In this document: piece by piece, positions 1-12,596 of the stretch
Layout of the letters: every line of letters starts with the position of its first letter
Position numbering within the stretch: position 1 is the stretch's first letter
Assembly: GCA_030141605.1 (NCBI GenBank)
Contig: JAQGDQ010000494.1
Span: 100,813 to 164,812, forward strand
DNA: 64,000 nucleotides
Direction: 5' to 3'
Source: Tubiluchus corallicola
Taxonomy: Eukaryota > Priapulida > Priapulimorpha > Priapulimorphida > Tubiluchidae
Notes under the pieces: generated by a model
Database searches by the model: none
The model's input: only the letters and a program-made list of their open reading frames with translations
Told to the model about the DNA's origin: nothing
Translations under genes and position numbers: made by a program

Positions 1-3000
1 GTTTAAAAATTACTTTAATGAGCTTTCCAACTTAATAATTCTCAGTAAGTTACATAGGGGCAGCACGCGACATGCTTTGGATGTATTCTATAATGGTGGC
101 ATACTACGAACTGGTGTGTGCCTGTGATTCTATTACCATATTAAATAATTTGAACAAACTGCACATATTTTAAGTTATTAATGTGTTTAGTTACCAAGTA
201 AAGTACTGGTATGTTTTCTACATTAAACCAGGAGAGCAATTTATCCAATAGGTCTACTTATTAACTGTTATGCACAAATACCAAATATTTAAGCAAATAA
301 GATGTTAGCCTCGTTCTTTACCTGCTTCATTTAAACTTTGCACAACAGAAAAGGTAGCGCGATTCATCATGTGCTGTGCTTCAAGAATTTATTGAACCCA
401 CTATGGAATAAAACTGAACTGAATAAAAAATCAACTTTTAATATCTTGCAACACTGCCATTTGGAGCTCTGGTAATTATGAATAATGGTGGTGCAGTCAC
501 AGGAGTCTATTGCTGAGACTGGTATCAAAAATTGCAAGAAAAATCTTATCAGATTGTATGACATCAATTGTACGACGGAAAAATTGAATCAAATTGCATG
601 TTATCGATTGTATCTTGTCAATTGTATGAAAAAAATCTCATCAATTGTATAAAAAAATCGTATTAATAGTACGAAAAAGTCTTATCTATTGTATGAAAAA
701 AGTGTATAAAAAATCACACGCATAAAAAATTTGTTCACTGGTGACCTTTCTGAGGTTAACACATGATAAGAATTAGAAAAATATAGACAAATTTAGAAGT
801 CTAAATAACTTTAGAATATCTTGTCAAATGTATGAAAGCACATTACCTCCTTTTGTTAATCATTTTTTGGTACGACATACTTACATTAGACTTATGAAAA
901 CTTCAGTCTGGCAGGTTTATCATTTTTGCTTTTTTCTCGAAACTCCATACATGATTTAGACAACTTCTTAACATGCAGGTATTGTCACATCTAGAGTTAT
1001 TTTATTTCCCAATATTCAATATATCAGTTTGCTAAGCTAATCTATAGACAGTTTTTCTGATTGCTTTTAGTTTCATGTTATGTGATGTAACTTGTTCTTT
1101 GAGTTTCTATGTATGGTTCATCTCCAACCCTGTGAGCGTATGGCATTGTCTAGAAAATTTGTAATCAGTTCGATAACGTAAATAGATATTTTAATCTCAA
1201 TAATTTAGTCAGTTAAATTATAATGTTATACACTGTATTATGGTTTGTTTCTTTGTGTGTTGTTTATGTTGAGCAATTAGTGTATGTTTTGGGGGAACTC
1301 TACAAAGTGCCCTTGCCCTTGTTTTTGTCATGAACATACTATTTATCGTCTTTTCTGCCTCTTTGTGTTGTAAAATATTATAAAGTTAGTTGTTGTTTTT
1401 TTGTAGAGTAACCTTGTGCATTCCGCAGTTAGAGTCGTAATCGTTTCAGCAAGCCAAATCTACTGCTGTGACTTGATAAGCTTTGTTTTGTGAGTGCATT
1501 CGCTACGTCAGTGCTTGACCATATTTACCATTCCGTGTAATAAAATGCAAATTACGTAATAAAAGGTAATAAAAGGTGTCCTTCGTGTGCCCCGAAATGT
1601 AGCTTAATCTCCCGTGTGCTTTTTAGCGGCCGTAATTCTTCTAGTGATAAACTGTTTGCATGAAATGACATGCATTGGTTCTCGTATATGTGTGCTTATA
1701 TGCACCTACGTGTAAATAATTCTGAGATCATCATTTCTTTAGCTGACATATGATTATACCCCCGATGTAAACAGCTAAACATTCGTTGCGTATGTGTGCA
1801 AGTATATGTACCCGCACATGCGTATGACAAAATGTTTTTAAGCAATAATATTTTTTAGTTAAAATCTTTGAAAAAGTGTTGGTTTTAAAAATTTTCATGT
1901 TCAAATTTTTAACTTTTTGGCCTAGCTACCTCGTTTGTTGTCGTTTTATCATAAACATCCCGCCCAAGTGTCTATAATTATTAATATTTACTATCTTATA
2001 CTGTATACTATGCGTGCTATCAGGTCAATAGCGATTTATTATGTGTATCTGAATAAATTTAAAACTTCGATATCTAGTGTTGTGCGTATTTATTTTGGTG
2101 CAGGTTAAAGGTACAACAGTGTAGCACCAGTGTCTTGTGTCTAATTTGAAATAGCTGCTTATCAATCCATTTTTCCGTCTGACTTCTTATCTGTGGAATT
2201 TCATACTGTGAAAATGTGGCCTTGCCAGGTTGAGGAAGGAACGCTAACATGTATTAGTGAAATTATGTTTGCTGGATCAGTATTCACATTTATTTAAAAA
2301 ACATGATGCTAGCTATAATTATTGCATATAGGCAGTATAATTATTTTTGCACGAAGTGCAGTGCCATCTCTTGGCAAAAAACAGAATATTGAAAACAGAA
2401 TACAATTTACAACCCTAGCATCCTTTAAAGTTAGTGTAGGCGGTACGAAATTCGATGCTACCACTTATAAGGAAAAACTCGTATTACAGGTTCTGATCTC
2501 GTAACTATTAAAACAGGCGGCAGATGGGGCTGCGATATCATGCGCAATGCAAAATATCTATAGCAAGATGAATGTGAAGCACCAATATTTCTGTCCAGAC
2601 AGCATAAGTTGTGTAGATATTGCATGAATTATTAAGTTCTTGTTTGAACAGTAATTCAAATGATATTTATTAGTGCCAAAAACATATACAATGCAACACA
2701 AAAAATAAGACACATACGACTTCAATTTTTGAAATAATGTAGTGACACTACAAACAAACAAAACAATTATTAGCAAAACAAATAATTACAATGTCGCTCT
2801 TGTCAGTTATTTAAATGAAGATTTTAATTATTAGTATTTAAAATAGCTTTGACGCTCATCTTGCCTCATTTTAAGTTATTGTGTTGAAAATTTATAAGTT
2901 TTTGGTTGGTGGATAATAATTATGGTTTAAAGTAGATCTATTTTCATACGCTACGCAAGTTCTACGCAAATCTGACACAGAGTCTGCATGATAAAAAATA

Positions 3001-4290
3001 ATGCAATGTCCTGCGTCGCTTGGCGTTATATTTTCCTGGAACAAATTTGTGCGCATATATTATATTCTAATTACAGTAGAAAGTGCAGGGAGTTCATACC
3101 TCATGCAATGGCTGGGCCAGTGAGCTATACATGTATGCATGATGCACAATTACTGCACTTTTGCCTTATAGCACGGTTGCCTATTTTCAGGTTAAACTGT
3201 TTTTTTTTCAGTTGCCATGCAAAGCAGATTTGTCCAGTTAATAACCTTAATAGTTTTAATTGCTATGTTAGTTTTTCAGTTTTATTATGTTGAAAATTGT
3301 GGACACACAGCAAGATTTTTTGCACTTAATTGCTTCGTTCGGCCGCACACGTCTATGATTGCCAAACAAAAAGTTAGAATTGACTTCGTTTAGGTCAATA
3401 TTGCTGTACACACGCACGCGCATGGCCCGATTTTTCCAGTGGGGCTGAGCCACTTTTGCCCGAAAAATACTCGGATAAAGCATAGGTCAACTTCGAGTTG
3501 GGAATTGCCTCACTCAACCCCTATAATCAAAAATGCCCGGATTTCGGGCACTTCATTTGGTGGCGTGGAGAAATTTCGAGATTTTTGCCAGAAAAAAATT
3601 TCGTCATTTGGTCGGTGCTCGAAGAATTCGGCGATTGCCGGAAAAAATGTGTTCGCCTGGATCCGGGAAGTTGGGGCTGCAGCACCTCTTTCCCAGACCT
3701 TCGACTCGAACGCGTATATGTACGCAGCATGCTAACAATGTATGACCAGTGACCACTCTATTAGCTATAATTATTTGAAACGTTTCTGAAACATGAATTC
3801 ATAAAATTGCTTTCCATATTCTGACTTCCTCGATGATATCACAGTTGATTGAACTGCTTTGACAAAATAATAAATAGGATGGATAAATAGACGTTTTGCT
3901 TGAAAATCAGATAGTAATCTTTTTGAGACTTGCCATGGTCGTAAACGATGAAAGAAGTCATGTCTCTCAGATCACAGAAAGTTCTTTATAATTTCCTTTC
4001 AGAAACTTTCGTCACCTCACGGACTTCATCAGCTGTACAGAGAGATACAATAAAAATTGCAGATAAAAGTACGCATAAAATGAAAGTATGCAGTGATACA
4101 GTGAAAGTATAAAAGATACAATGTTCATAAAGATGTTGTATTAAAAAGTTGATTTACAAGAAACATAACAGTTCCTAATTAAGAAAAACAAAATGAAAAT
4201 TAAACTTGCAATCACACCCGAATGAACTTGATAGAGGATAGATCTTGAAAGATAACCAAAACTGTACCTATTGACCAATGAGGTTTGTTA
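1..4290. other. Upstream non-coding DNA
   Basis: No coding exon or RNA gene is recognisable. About 555-735 holds degenerate copies of a ~27-base motif around ATTGTATGAAAAAA. 400-425 contains a short 'ATAAAACTGAACTGAAT' stretch like the tail of a non-LTR retroposon. A patch at about 3330-3730 is richer in G, C and CpG than its surroundings and is open in several frames at once; none of the translations resembles a family I know, so the openness probably reflects composition. The rest is AT-rich sequence with scattered stops. Confidence 0.5.
555..735. repeat. Degenerate ~27-base tandem repeats
   Basis: Imperfect repeats of ATTGTATGAAAAAAATC-like units occur about six times, with substitutions and length changes. 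They look like an old, decayed minisatellite. No coding potential is seen. Confidence 0.45.
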
Positions 4291-4295
4291 GTCCA

Positions 4296-4796
4296 TAAAA
4301 TAGATTCAATAGATTTATTTCGCAATAAACATATACATATTACATGTGCATCGATAATCAGTTTTTGTTAATACAAAAATATGATACAATTCATGAATTC
4401 TGCGCTAGAGACCTAAGAAGCTAGCTTATGGTAGGCCACTAGAATTAGTTACGAAAAAATTACAATATATACAGATACAATATTACAATATATTCAAATA
4501 TAAATACGGGTGGGAAGTAACAAAAATATTATTATACTAGAGGGGAAGTTTTTGAAAATGAAAAACAACAAGTCATGATTGTGTGATCAGTTATATGTTT
4601 CAAGTAAGTTTAATTTATAATTTTTTTTAAATATGGACAGCGAGTTGGCATTTTTAATAGCTGGAGCAATTGAATTCCATATGTAAGGGCCATTGTATTT
4701 ATTAGAAAATTTTCTAACTTTTGTGTTGCACTGTATGTAGTGATAGTTCAGTCTATAACGTGTGTCGTAATTATGTATACTTACGTAAAATTTCAA
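4296..4796 (-). mobile_element. Non-LTR retrotransposon, 3' fragment (RT C-terminus)
   Basis: Minus-strand translation of 4796-4587 gives about 69 residues with the usual end of a CR1/L2/Jockey-type reverse transcriptase polyprotein. These are an N-x-DTR motif near the start, then KFSNKYNGPYIWNSIAPAI, then a SLSIFKKNYKLNLL end, which parallels the family's 'WN.LP..I....SL..FKK.LK..L' signature. After the stop codon an AT-rich 3' UTR runs to about 4296 and ends (minus strand) in an AAATAAATCTATTGAATCTATT tail, the short-repeat tail expected of such elements. The element is 5'-truncated and not functional. The clade is not certain. Confidence 0.6.
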
Positions 4797-5769
4797 TATG
4801 CAAAAAATATTGTTGATTTTGTAAAGCGTGTAAATCTATAATCAAATTACCTGCATTTGCGCACATTTTTTGTATGTAATTACATCTACAGCCGAGTACC
4901 CACATTCTTGTAACAGTCTTGTAATTAACGGATGAACGTTAATTGCTGTAAACTTGGCATAGAATGTGGCGCTGCATCGCGCGCCTGAAGGCGTATTCTT
5001 TGCATTGATAAAATGTTTATTTTAATAGCTTCTACATAATAATAGAGTTTTCTGCGCGATAACCTTGACAATTATAAACTGCCGCTGTGGTTGAGAGACA
5101 TTTTTAGAAAGAACAGCTGATGCATAATACGGATTAGGAGTAATTACTTATAGATTGGCTATAATTTTATATTGAACGTAATTAAGTTTACAGTCACTGG
5201 AAATCACACAGTACACGTGTGTTCTTAGATCAAATTAATACTAATAGGTATTTATACAGAGAATAAGTGAAGCTAATGTGTTTTCTTAGCCGAAATGGGA
5301 TTTCTTTCAGTTGTTTGAGCAGCAATTTTGATGTGGATAGGATATGCTTTGATTTTTGATCATCAGTTTTTTTGCTTGTGTAGCCAATTGGTCTGAAGTA
5401 ACAGATGTAGAGACTTGGGTACGTGCTTAAATAGGTGGCGTCACGCAGAGAGAAGGTTAAATCATACAAAATTGGTTAAACTTGACATAACACATAAGTA
5501 ATGACAAAATCACAAGTTAGATTTTTACGTTCATATTCCTACATTGTCTGTATCTTACACCCACCATATTAGGCAAAAACTCATCGTGATTGCAACATCA
5601 AAATGAAGGAATGTTCACGTTTTTCAGCCTACACAATTAAAGATTTCAATATGAGTAAGAGTCAAGCGGAAGATATGATACTTAGTTGTTTTACCCCAGG
5701 GTAAACAGCTCAAAAATTTAACTTTCCTTTTCTCCGTAGAAGGAATGCAAAGTTGCCAATCACATGGAG
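4797..5769. other. Non-coding DNA upstream of the GAREM-like gene
   Basis: AT-rich and without recognisable genes. A 79-codon minus-strand frame at 5230-5469 matches no family known to me and has no splice or regulatory support. It is left uncalled. Confidence 0.4.
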
Positions 5770-6043
5770 CTATAGGATGACGTTACGGTGCGCGAGTCGC
5801 TGAGAATGCGCATGCACAAATTGGGCCATGGCCGCGCCCAGCTTAACGCTCATTGGCAAGCACACTACAATAGACAGGCAAATATTCAGTGACTGAAGTG
5901 GTTATTCGGTCAGTCAGCTGCAGAAGGTTACTGCTGCGATGTTCTTCAAGACAGTTACTGTAATAATTTTTAAGATACGTGTTGCTGCTGTTGCTTGTCT
6001 CGTGTAGTTTAGTGTTTTCGCTTTTTTCATTCAACTATTGACG
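5770..6043 (+). promoter_or_regulatory. Probable promoter and 5' UTR of the GAREM-like gene
   Basis: Just before exon 1 the composition shifts to more GC and CpG than the surrounding DNA. An NRF-1-like site, TGCGCATGCAC, lies at about 5807-5817. A reversed CCAAT box (ATTGG) lies near 5851. A TCAGTC initiator-like sequence lies near 5909-5914. No TATA box is evident at the right spacing. The motifs are visible in the sequence; their use, and the transcription start, are inferred from position only. Confidence 0.35.
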
Positions 6044-6512
6044 ATGACTTCGTTGGAAATACAACCGCTGACGTCTGCTGTGAAGTGGTCAGATGACAGT
6101 TTGTACCTGAAGGATTTTATACGCGTTTACCAGCTGCCTCATCTGGCTCGAGTGACCAAGGGACAGTACTCCTGTGTGGGAGTACCAGGATTAATATCTG
6201 ACTTAGATTTGTCCCAAAGTGTACTATTACATTCCAGTTACAAAGCTGTGAAAGTGCTAGCTCAATGTGTTCGCATCAAAGACGTCAGGAAAGGCAGTCC
6301 TGTTTCTTGTTGTGGACCGACTGTTTCCATACCGTCCACGTATAAGGGATGGTTTGAGGTGCTCTCGGAAGAGGGGAAGGCGGTCAAACCCATGGAGAGC
6401 ATAGCGGAGTTGGCCGCCAAAGGTCCGGAAAGTTTTCTGGTTCGGGAGAATTGTAAAGCACTTGTGGGCTCTCCCGATGCATGTTCAGATAAATCAAGAT
6501 TAGTTTTAGGAG
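6044..6512 (+). CDS. GAREM: GAREM-like CABIT adaptor, exon 1
   Basis: This is the first coding exon: residues 1-156 plus the first base of codon 157. The ATG at 6044 is the first ATG in frame. Residues ~14-37 (KWSDD...YQLPHLARV) and the following LLHSSYKAVKV segment match the start of the CABIT domain of GAREM (GRB2-associated regulator of MAPK) and Drosophila Serrano. These relatives are cytoplasmic adaptors; vertebrate GAREM is a GRB2-binding adaptor in EGF-receptor/ERK signalling. The exon ends at ...GGAG|GTGAGT, a near-perfect donor, in phase 1. Reading past the donor would give a 192-residue product ending at 6619 with a hydrophobic tail, which looks like translated intron. Family assignment is firm. 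The exact orthologue (GAREM1, GAREM2 or Serrano) is not resolved, so the symbol is at family level. Confidence 0.87.
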
Positions 6513-7979
6513 GTGAGTTATTTTTTGCAAGTTGTAAAATGATTCCTAAATTTTTATCATTATTGAAATCATTTTGCCTGTGGTTTACTGATCATATTAT
6601 TAGAAATCTATTGATATGAGAAGTGTTTTGAGTTTTACGAGTTTTATTAATCCGTTCAGTTTTCTGTCCGTGTTAAAATCTTCCTTTATCGTCGTACTGT
6701 AGCGTGAATTTATTTCACAATATGCACAATTTATCAGCTTTATTCAGTTTATCAAGATAAATCGTACGTAGATATAGACTGCAGTACAATATACAGCATT
6801 TCGCTCGCCTTGCCCCCTCTAATTACTTATGCCCCAATTCCGCAAAAATTATAGTGTGCGAGCCACAATTGAGGACGTAAGTGTGCGTTAGATTAAAACG
6901 CGTGCGTCTAATATTTTGATTCGGAAGTTTGCACACTCTTACAGGCTGTTCTTACTATCTCTTTACAAGAGAATTATTGAGATTGCTTTGCTTATTTTGG
7001 TTATCTACGGCATTCGAGCCATTGGTATGCAATCGCATTCTTTATTTTGTAGCATTTTACGTTGACATACGAAGGGATATTATTTCCTGAAGTTTGCGGA
7101 GAGTAATAGAATCACAAATGATTTGACAAAGTAATACTACAAGGTCCAGGATGTATCAATTTTTTTACATGTGATCAATCCCACTAAGTTTGATTTCACT
7201 GATATTAGATTCCACTGTTTCCACATGTCTAAAAAGAGCTGGTCTCAACTAGGTCTATAAGATGGGCATGTTCATTGGTTCAGTTCTGTTAATATAAGAG
7301 TATGTTTTAAATTGGTGGCTATTCTGATAGAAATTCTTTCAGAAATCCTGTTTTTGCACGCAGTTTTTTTGCAACTCTTAAAAAACTGTTCCGGCAAAAT
7401 AATCCGTATTTTGTATTTCTTCGCCCATGAACATTATAGCTGATAGCTGAGATCTCCCTTCTGCGTCTAGCTGTTAATTACATAACCCTGGCAGGCGCGG
7501 TGCGCCAACTGTAGGAGAATGCATTTGCAGCAAAAAAAAGCACAACTTGAATGATGTTTTCCTGAACTATGACTTCTTCTCAGAGTCGTAGCGCATTGTT
7601 GTGCCATCAAGACAAGCGCTTCTTTGTTTGGTAACAAGACGAAGATCCCCAGGAGGTCATCACACTGTAACTTACTGTGTGAGATTAGCCACACTGATTA
7701 CCATAATCTGAACAGTTATCGTACTGTGCAACAACGGTCATGGCAATTTTGTCACTCGTAATCACACGGTCTCCCGCGTTCTGCGTTCTCAATGCTGTAG
7801 TTTTCGTAATCAATGTAGCTGTTAGCTGCGGCCACTAAGTTGGAAATCAGTGTAACTTTTTTGAATATATGGTCTTGCATTCTACAACAGCAAGCTGGGA
7901 TCCAACACTCAGTAGCGAGACTAATAAATATAGCTGTTTGTGGAGGAACAGGAATCTAGGGTCAGATAAATGTCAGGGA

Positions 7980-8295
7980 TAATATTCTAAGACACTTCAG
8001 GAGCAAATTAAGAAAAATGATTTATCACATTCAGTCACCCATTTACTTTCCGACAAGGTTGATTGTTGCTAAACTGTCAACGGTAATGTTCTAAGACATT
8101 TTAGGAGTAAATCAGCAAAAATGCATTATCACATTCAGTCACCCATTTACTTACCGACAAGGTCGATTGTTGCTAAACTGTCAACGGTCATGTTCTAGGA
8201 CATTTTAGGAGTGAATCAGAAAAAATATTTCATCACGTTCAGTCACTCATCTATTTACTGACAAGGCTTGATTGTTGCGAAACTTGGGCCACTGT
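7980..8295. repeat. 104-bp tandem repeat, three copies
   Basis: Units begin near 7991, 8095 and 8199 with the shared text GACATTTTAGGAG, then a CACATTCAGTCACCCATTTAC block and GATTGTTGCTAAACTGTCAA. The spacing is 104 bases both times. The copies differ by scattered substitutions, with the third the most diverged. This is an intronic minisatellite with no coding frame. Confidence 0.8.
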
Positions 8296-8434
8296 GCAAA
8301 ATCTTATAACTATCCCGCTCCGAGAAACTGACATGTATCGGGTCTGCGTGTTCATAATCTTCAAAAGGAATGCCACTTTCTCAGTGACAGAGTGTTAATC
8401 CGGACGCTATCTCAATTTTTGTTTCGTCGTTTCT

Positions 8435-8650
8435 GTCCACCAGTATATATAAATGATCATCGGAAGATAGCCTAAAAATGGCTGTGCGTAATGGTTATCG
8501 CGGGAATTTATATTTACAAGTTTTACACAGCGTTACTGCTAACGCAAGCTCTGTGCATATTAAGATAGCATGTAAGTGATACTAAATTTCAACGCGATTT
8601 TTTTAACTTCATTTACGGAGAATGTTTTCTTGTTCTTTAAGATGAGGCAT
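8435..8650 (+). repeat. Dispersed repeat R1, partial copy
   Basis: The copy contains the R1 landmarks in order: AAAATGGCTG, ATCGCGGGAATTTA, the AGTTTTACACAGCGTTACTGCTAACGC block, and GCATGTAAGTGATA. These are shared with the copies at 13275, 36205, 40480 and 48296. The 5' part of R1 is missing. Confidence 0.65.
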
Positions 8651-9029
8651 GACGAAAAAAAGAACGCTATTAGAAACTCGTTAAAATATCTGTCTGCCTC
8701 GCCAGTTTTTGTGCAAAACTCGTAATCTCGCAAAAACGCGGATTTGGCGAGAAGAGAAAAACCCCAAGGCTGAGAGAATCAGTGAAAGTGATTGCTCCGT
8801 GACTACTCCCTCTCCTATGCGACTGTAATATTATTATGACCATGAAAGATGCTTTGATGAGCTAAACAGTTGTATCATGCGATGAGGAGCAACAAGGCCA
8901 GCTTTGCATGCCATGAGCTGTAGTCGAACCTGTTCAGAAGAATTTGCTGTTGACTCTTTACGAAACGTGTTAAAGCACAAGAAAACCCTCCACTTTCATG
9001 ACGCCTAAATTCCTCTCGAAATTTTTTAC

Positions 9030-9240
9030 CACTGACATACTGCCTTTTTGCATATTAGACTTGTGTCGGCAGTAACGCTGCTTAAACTCCCGCGGTGACC
9101 GTTAGACGCAGCCATTTTGACGGCAGATCATTTGAAGCAAGTTCAGATAACATTGCGTAAAGTTTGAAAAAATAATCAGAACATTCGTAGCACACACATT
9201 TAAAATTACTGTATCTTGTCAATACGACTACAATAGGATT
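9030..9240 (-). repeat. Dispersed repeat R1, partial reverse copy
   Basis: Read on the minus strand it gives TTTTTCAAACTTTACGCAATG, AAAATGGCTGCG and GGGAGTTTAAGCAGCGTTACTGC, in the same order as the plus-strand R1 copies. It ends next to the SINE at 9261. Confidence 0.6.
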
Positions 9241-9260
9241 ATAAATTATCAGTCAGAGAC

Positions 9261-9490
9261 GAGGCGGCATAGTCTAGTGGTAATGCGTCCGCTTTCCGTC
9301 TGGGAGGTCTGGAGTTCGACACTGCCAAATACTTTAAAATGACACTGACTGTTGCCCTGCCTGGTGCGTGGTATTATCTGTTGTTATACAATTGTTATTC
9401 ACAGTTGGCAAAAACCTCACAAGTTTGTGTTAATTGTTATACAAAAAGCTGAAATTAAATAATAATAATAATTTTATTATTAATTTATTA
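9261..9490 (+). mobile_element. tRNA-derived SINE, copy 1
   Basis: The head has a pol III A box (TAGTCTAGTGG, about 9270-9280) and a B box (GTTCGACAC, about 9314-9322) at tRNA-like spacing. The body follows with TTGCCCTGCCTGGTGCGTGGTATTA and then a CAGTTGGCA...GTTTGTGTTAATTGTTATACA segment. The tail runs into AATAATAATAATAAT. The same head, core and tail recur at 27562. It is not an intact tRNA gene, since the acceptor stem does not close. The core may belong to a conserved invertebrate SINE superfamily, but I cannot confirm which. Confidence 0.75.
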
Positions 9491-9526
9491 TTATTTATTA
9501 ATTAATTTTATTACTGTTATCATCAT

Positions 9527-9557
<31 letters not shown>

Positions 9558-9640
9558 AACAGCAGGAGCATTATTATTTATTTATTTATTTATTATTATT
9601 ATTGTCGTTGTCGTTATTATTATTATTATTAGTTAAAACA
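9461..9640. repeat. AT-rich and trinucleotide microsatellite cluster
   Basis: (AAT)n, (TTA)n, then (ATC)n, (CAG)n, (TTAT)n and (ATT)n runs follow one another, starting in the SINE tail. They probably grew from the SINE's simple tail. Confidence 0.8.
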
Positions 9641-10025
9641 TATTATGAGATTAAAATTACGTATTACGTGCATAAACAATGCAGCGGTTTAGAAAATAAG
9701 GTTGCTCTAGTTATTCTTTATCGTATAAACATCGGCCATTTCTGTAACTCCATTGTCCTTTTCATACTGTACGAATAACAGTTTGACAAATACGTGTGTG
9801 TTGTAAACTGCTATGGTGTCAAGTAGTTGAGAAAATGATTAACATTCGTGAATTCTCATGGTTAAACTTTAGACCTCGTGGTTACTTATTTTTGATAGTT
9901 TTTATGAGGCGCTAGTTATTTTGTAGACGCGTAAGGTTCTTTCAAACTGTCAGATTCTACGTAGTCCGCTTCTTGGAAGCAGGGCTAACGACGTACGGAA
10001 GAATTTAACAGGCAGACAAGACGTT

Positions 10026-10624
10026 CTTTCATATACTACCCCATTTTTAAGTCTGATAAAAAATCTACCTTTTATCACATTTAGCACTGCAACAGTGTTT
10101 CTCATAATTTAATAACTCATAGATTAAAAACTTACTTAACGGCGGGAGAGCCCAACTATTGATGACGTCACAAACTAACACAATTTTCAACAGCGAAAAT
10201 ATTCCACGAGCGTGTTGCACGTGTTTGCGAAAAAGCAAATTGAAATACAATGCTACTGCAAGATATTCAGTGTGTTGTACTAAAACTAGGCAAGTTTTAA
10301 GATAAAAATTCAAATTTTAAATGAACCGCTGTGCTCATGCATGAGCTGCCGAAAGTGTGTAGTTCGTCAGAAACTAACACATCTCAACTGAGAGGTAGAG
10401 CATCTGTTTTTTGTGCAATGCGTTTCCGAAATGCAGGTGGCTAGTGCCGGTCTAACAAGCAAATGACAAAATGCGTGTAACAGCGTGAAATGCGTGAAAT
10501 TGTTTGTATGGTAACAATTCTTTCACGTAATTCTTGAAAAAATAGTATGTTTTCTTTCAATATTTTAAAGTGTGAATTGTTTTGACCTGCAATTTGAGAT
10601 TGGGTCCGGTTTTGCTTTAACAGG
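10026..10624 (+). repeat. Dispersed repeat R2, copy 1
   Basis: A ~600-base sequence shared with 26339-26965 (same orientation) and 18252-18856 (opposite orientation). Landmarks are CATATACTACCCCATTTTTAAG at the left, TTCCACGAGCGTGTTGCACGTG, GGTAACAATTCTTTCACGTAA, and GATTGGGTCCGGTTTTGCTTTAA at the right. No long frame is conserved between copies and no terminal inverted repeat is evident. The class of element is unknown. Confidence 0.75.
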
Positions 10625-12520
10625 AAGAACTTTTATTTAAAACAAATTATTTCTCAACTGTCTTATATTTACGAGTTTAAAAGTTACTTTGCGATTTGAA
10701 ATTCAACTGGAATAATTTATAAAACTCAAACTTGTTCTCAATAAATACTTCATAACTTTCTGGTGCTTGTTCATTTTATTTAATGAAAGTAGTGTGCTGA
10801 CGGAACTGCCTAATATTGATGTTCCGCCATTACAGTCCCGTCGTGCCTCAGGCAACCATATTTCGGCTGTAGTCCCACTGGCCTGCCAGTCCAGGTGCAG
10901 AGTAATGATTATACAACCTAGCTGCTTCTGTCTCTTACAAAAACTGGCCGACTTCTGTTCGATTTTAGTGTCCTGGAGTTGAGGTGAACTAAGATTTTAC
11001 GGGTTGTGATGTGGGTTTTACCCAGGGGCAAAGTTGTGTCGTCTTTACACTAGTTCCCGAGAGAGAAAACGAGTTTATGCTTCGTACGTGTTCGATCTTT
11101 AGTTTTTCCGGCCAATGATAGCTACAACAGGGCGTTCAACTTACGTACATATCGGATAGCAAGTTTATTATACATGTGGTGAAGAACTGATTGTGTATCT
11201 GAGTCGAAGGAGTGAGAATTTGATTTAATAAATGAAGGTAATAAATTTAATTTGGGATTCAGTTCACGAGGAACTGTTCACACCATTCGTTGTCGGAGCT
11301 GTATAAATGTTTTTAAAACTGGAACAAAAATTGCGGCATTACGTGTATAAAGAAAGTGCCATAATCTTTGCAGACTTGAGAAATTAAACTTCAAAATAAT
11401 TGGCGTGATTTAGTGTGTGAATGAAAAATGTTTTGCTTCTAAGAGAACTAAATTTGATGAAGTGGGGGCCATCATTAGAGAGTCATATTTTCTCTGAAAT
11501 TTCTCATTCCTTAATCATGATTGCAATAAGACGCCTTAGCTTTTCGATTTATCGTAGTATTAGTACTTTGATCTACCGTTCCTCGCCTCCATTAATTATA
11601 AAAAAATCAGCAAAGGTCACGTGATGTTGCTAGTGGAAGCCCCCAATATCTTCAAAATGAAGTCATCTTTCCTGCCCCGCTTGTAACACATTAACAGCGT
11701 ACTATGCCGTTTTCACTTCATCCCAATAATTTACCGGAAGTTTCTTTGGATTTTGAATTTCGTTTTAAAATTTCGGTCAAATGTGACGTCACCAACGAGC
11801 ATACCTATATGTTGTATATGTATACAGGGCGGTCCAGAAAAACAATTTTCAATAAAACAAACTCCCACCCTTCCGTCCTGGTAGAGGAGTTTGTAAAAGA
11901 GATCAACATCATCATGTGGCCCGGTTTCTCCTTCTTTCTCAAAGGCGTCTAAATCTCCCTACCAACCCCCCCCCCCCCAAGCGCCGGTAGGGCATTTTTG
12001 TACATGATATTATGCAGGCGAACGGACAGACACACGAGCGCAGATTGGACCGATTACTATAGTAACTGCTATAAAAAGTTATCCTTTACAAGGAATTCGA
12101 ACCCGTACTTTTCGCGGATACGTGGAGGTACAACATGCAAAGTTCCTTTAAACAAACTTTAGGGTTAAAGATCTTACCTGAGACCTGAGCAGTGTATTCA
12201 TAACTTTCTTCTTGATAGTTTGTCGCCAAACAGTACCAGGGTTGAGCAATCGAGCCCAGGATATCTGAAAAATGCAAGTCATCGTCTTACCCTCAAGTCG
12301 TTTCAAGTTAAGATGTTTTCACTGTTAGTTGAAATTTTCTTGCTCACGTCAGCTACTTCTTTTGCTGGCGTAGAATATTTGTTGGTGATTGAAACTTCTG
12401 AGGGCCTCCCCATTGGCCTTGTGCGTAACGCTGTAGCCAATAAAATTAAAGTTTAACGGGAAAGAAAAGGAAATTTTTTAAGTATATCCCAAGGAACATT
12501 CGTCACCAAGAAATGCGTTG

Positions 12521-12596
12521 TTTGGTGAGCTTAACCTTTGACCTTTTCACGATCGTCGTCAATCGCTGGAACTGTGAAAAGGCTTACTGCTATATT
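12521..12596 (+). repeat. Partial copy of the 23897-24246 element
   Basis: The sequence TTGGTGAGCTTAACCTTTGACC, TTTTCACGAT, GTCAATCGC, and TGAAAAGGCTTA parallels the right end of the element at 23897-24246. Only this end is present. Confidence 0.5.

Noticed and set aside
3439-3752. Several overlapping ~70-100-codon frames in a GC-richer patch
   Set aside because: Three plus frames and one minus frame are open together, which fits low stop-codon density by composition. No motif is recognised.
6513-6619. Unspliced extension of exon 1 giving a 192-residue protein
   Set aside because: A strong GTGAGT donor sits at the point where CABIT similarity stops, and exon 2 resumes the domain in the same phase.
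9261-9325. Functional tRNA gene
   Set aside because: A and B boxes are present, but the acceptor stem does not close and the same head is joined to a shared SINE body at 27562.
12085-12140. Reverse-strand tRNA-like sequence (GGAATTCGAACCCGTAC)
   Set aside because: Only a B-box-like stretch is present; no convincing A box or stems were found.
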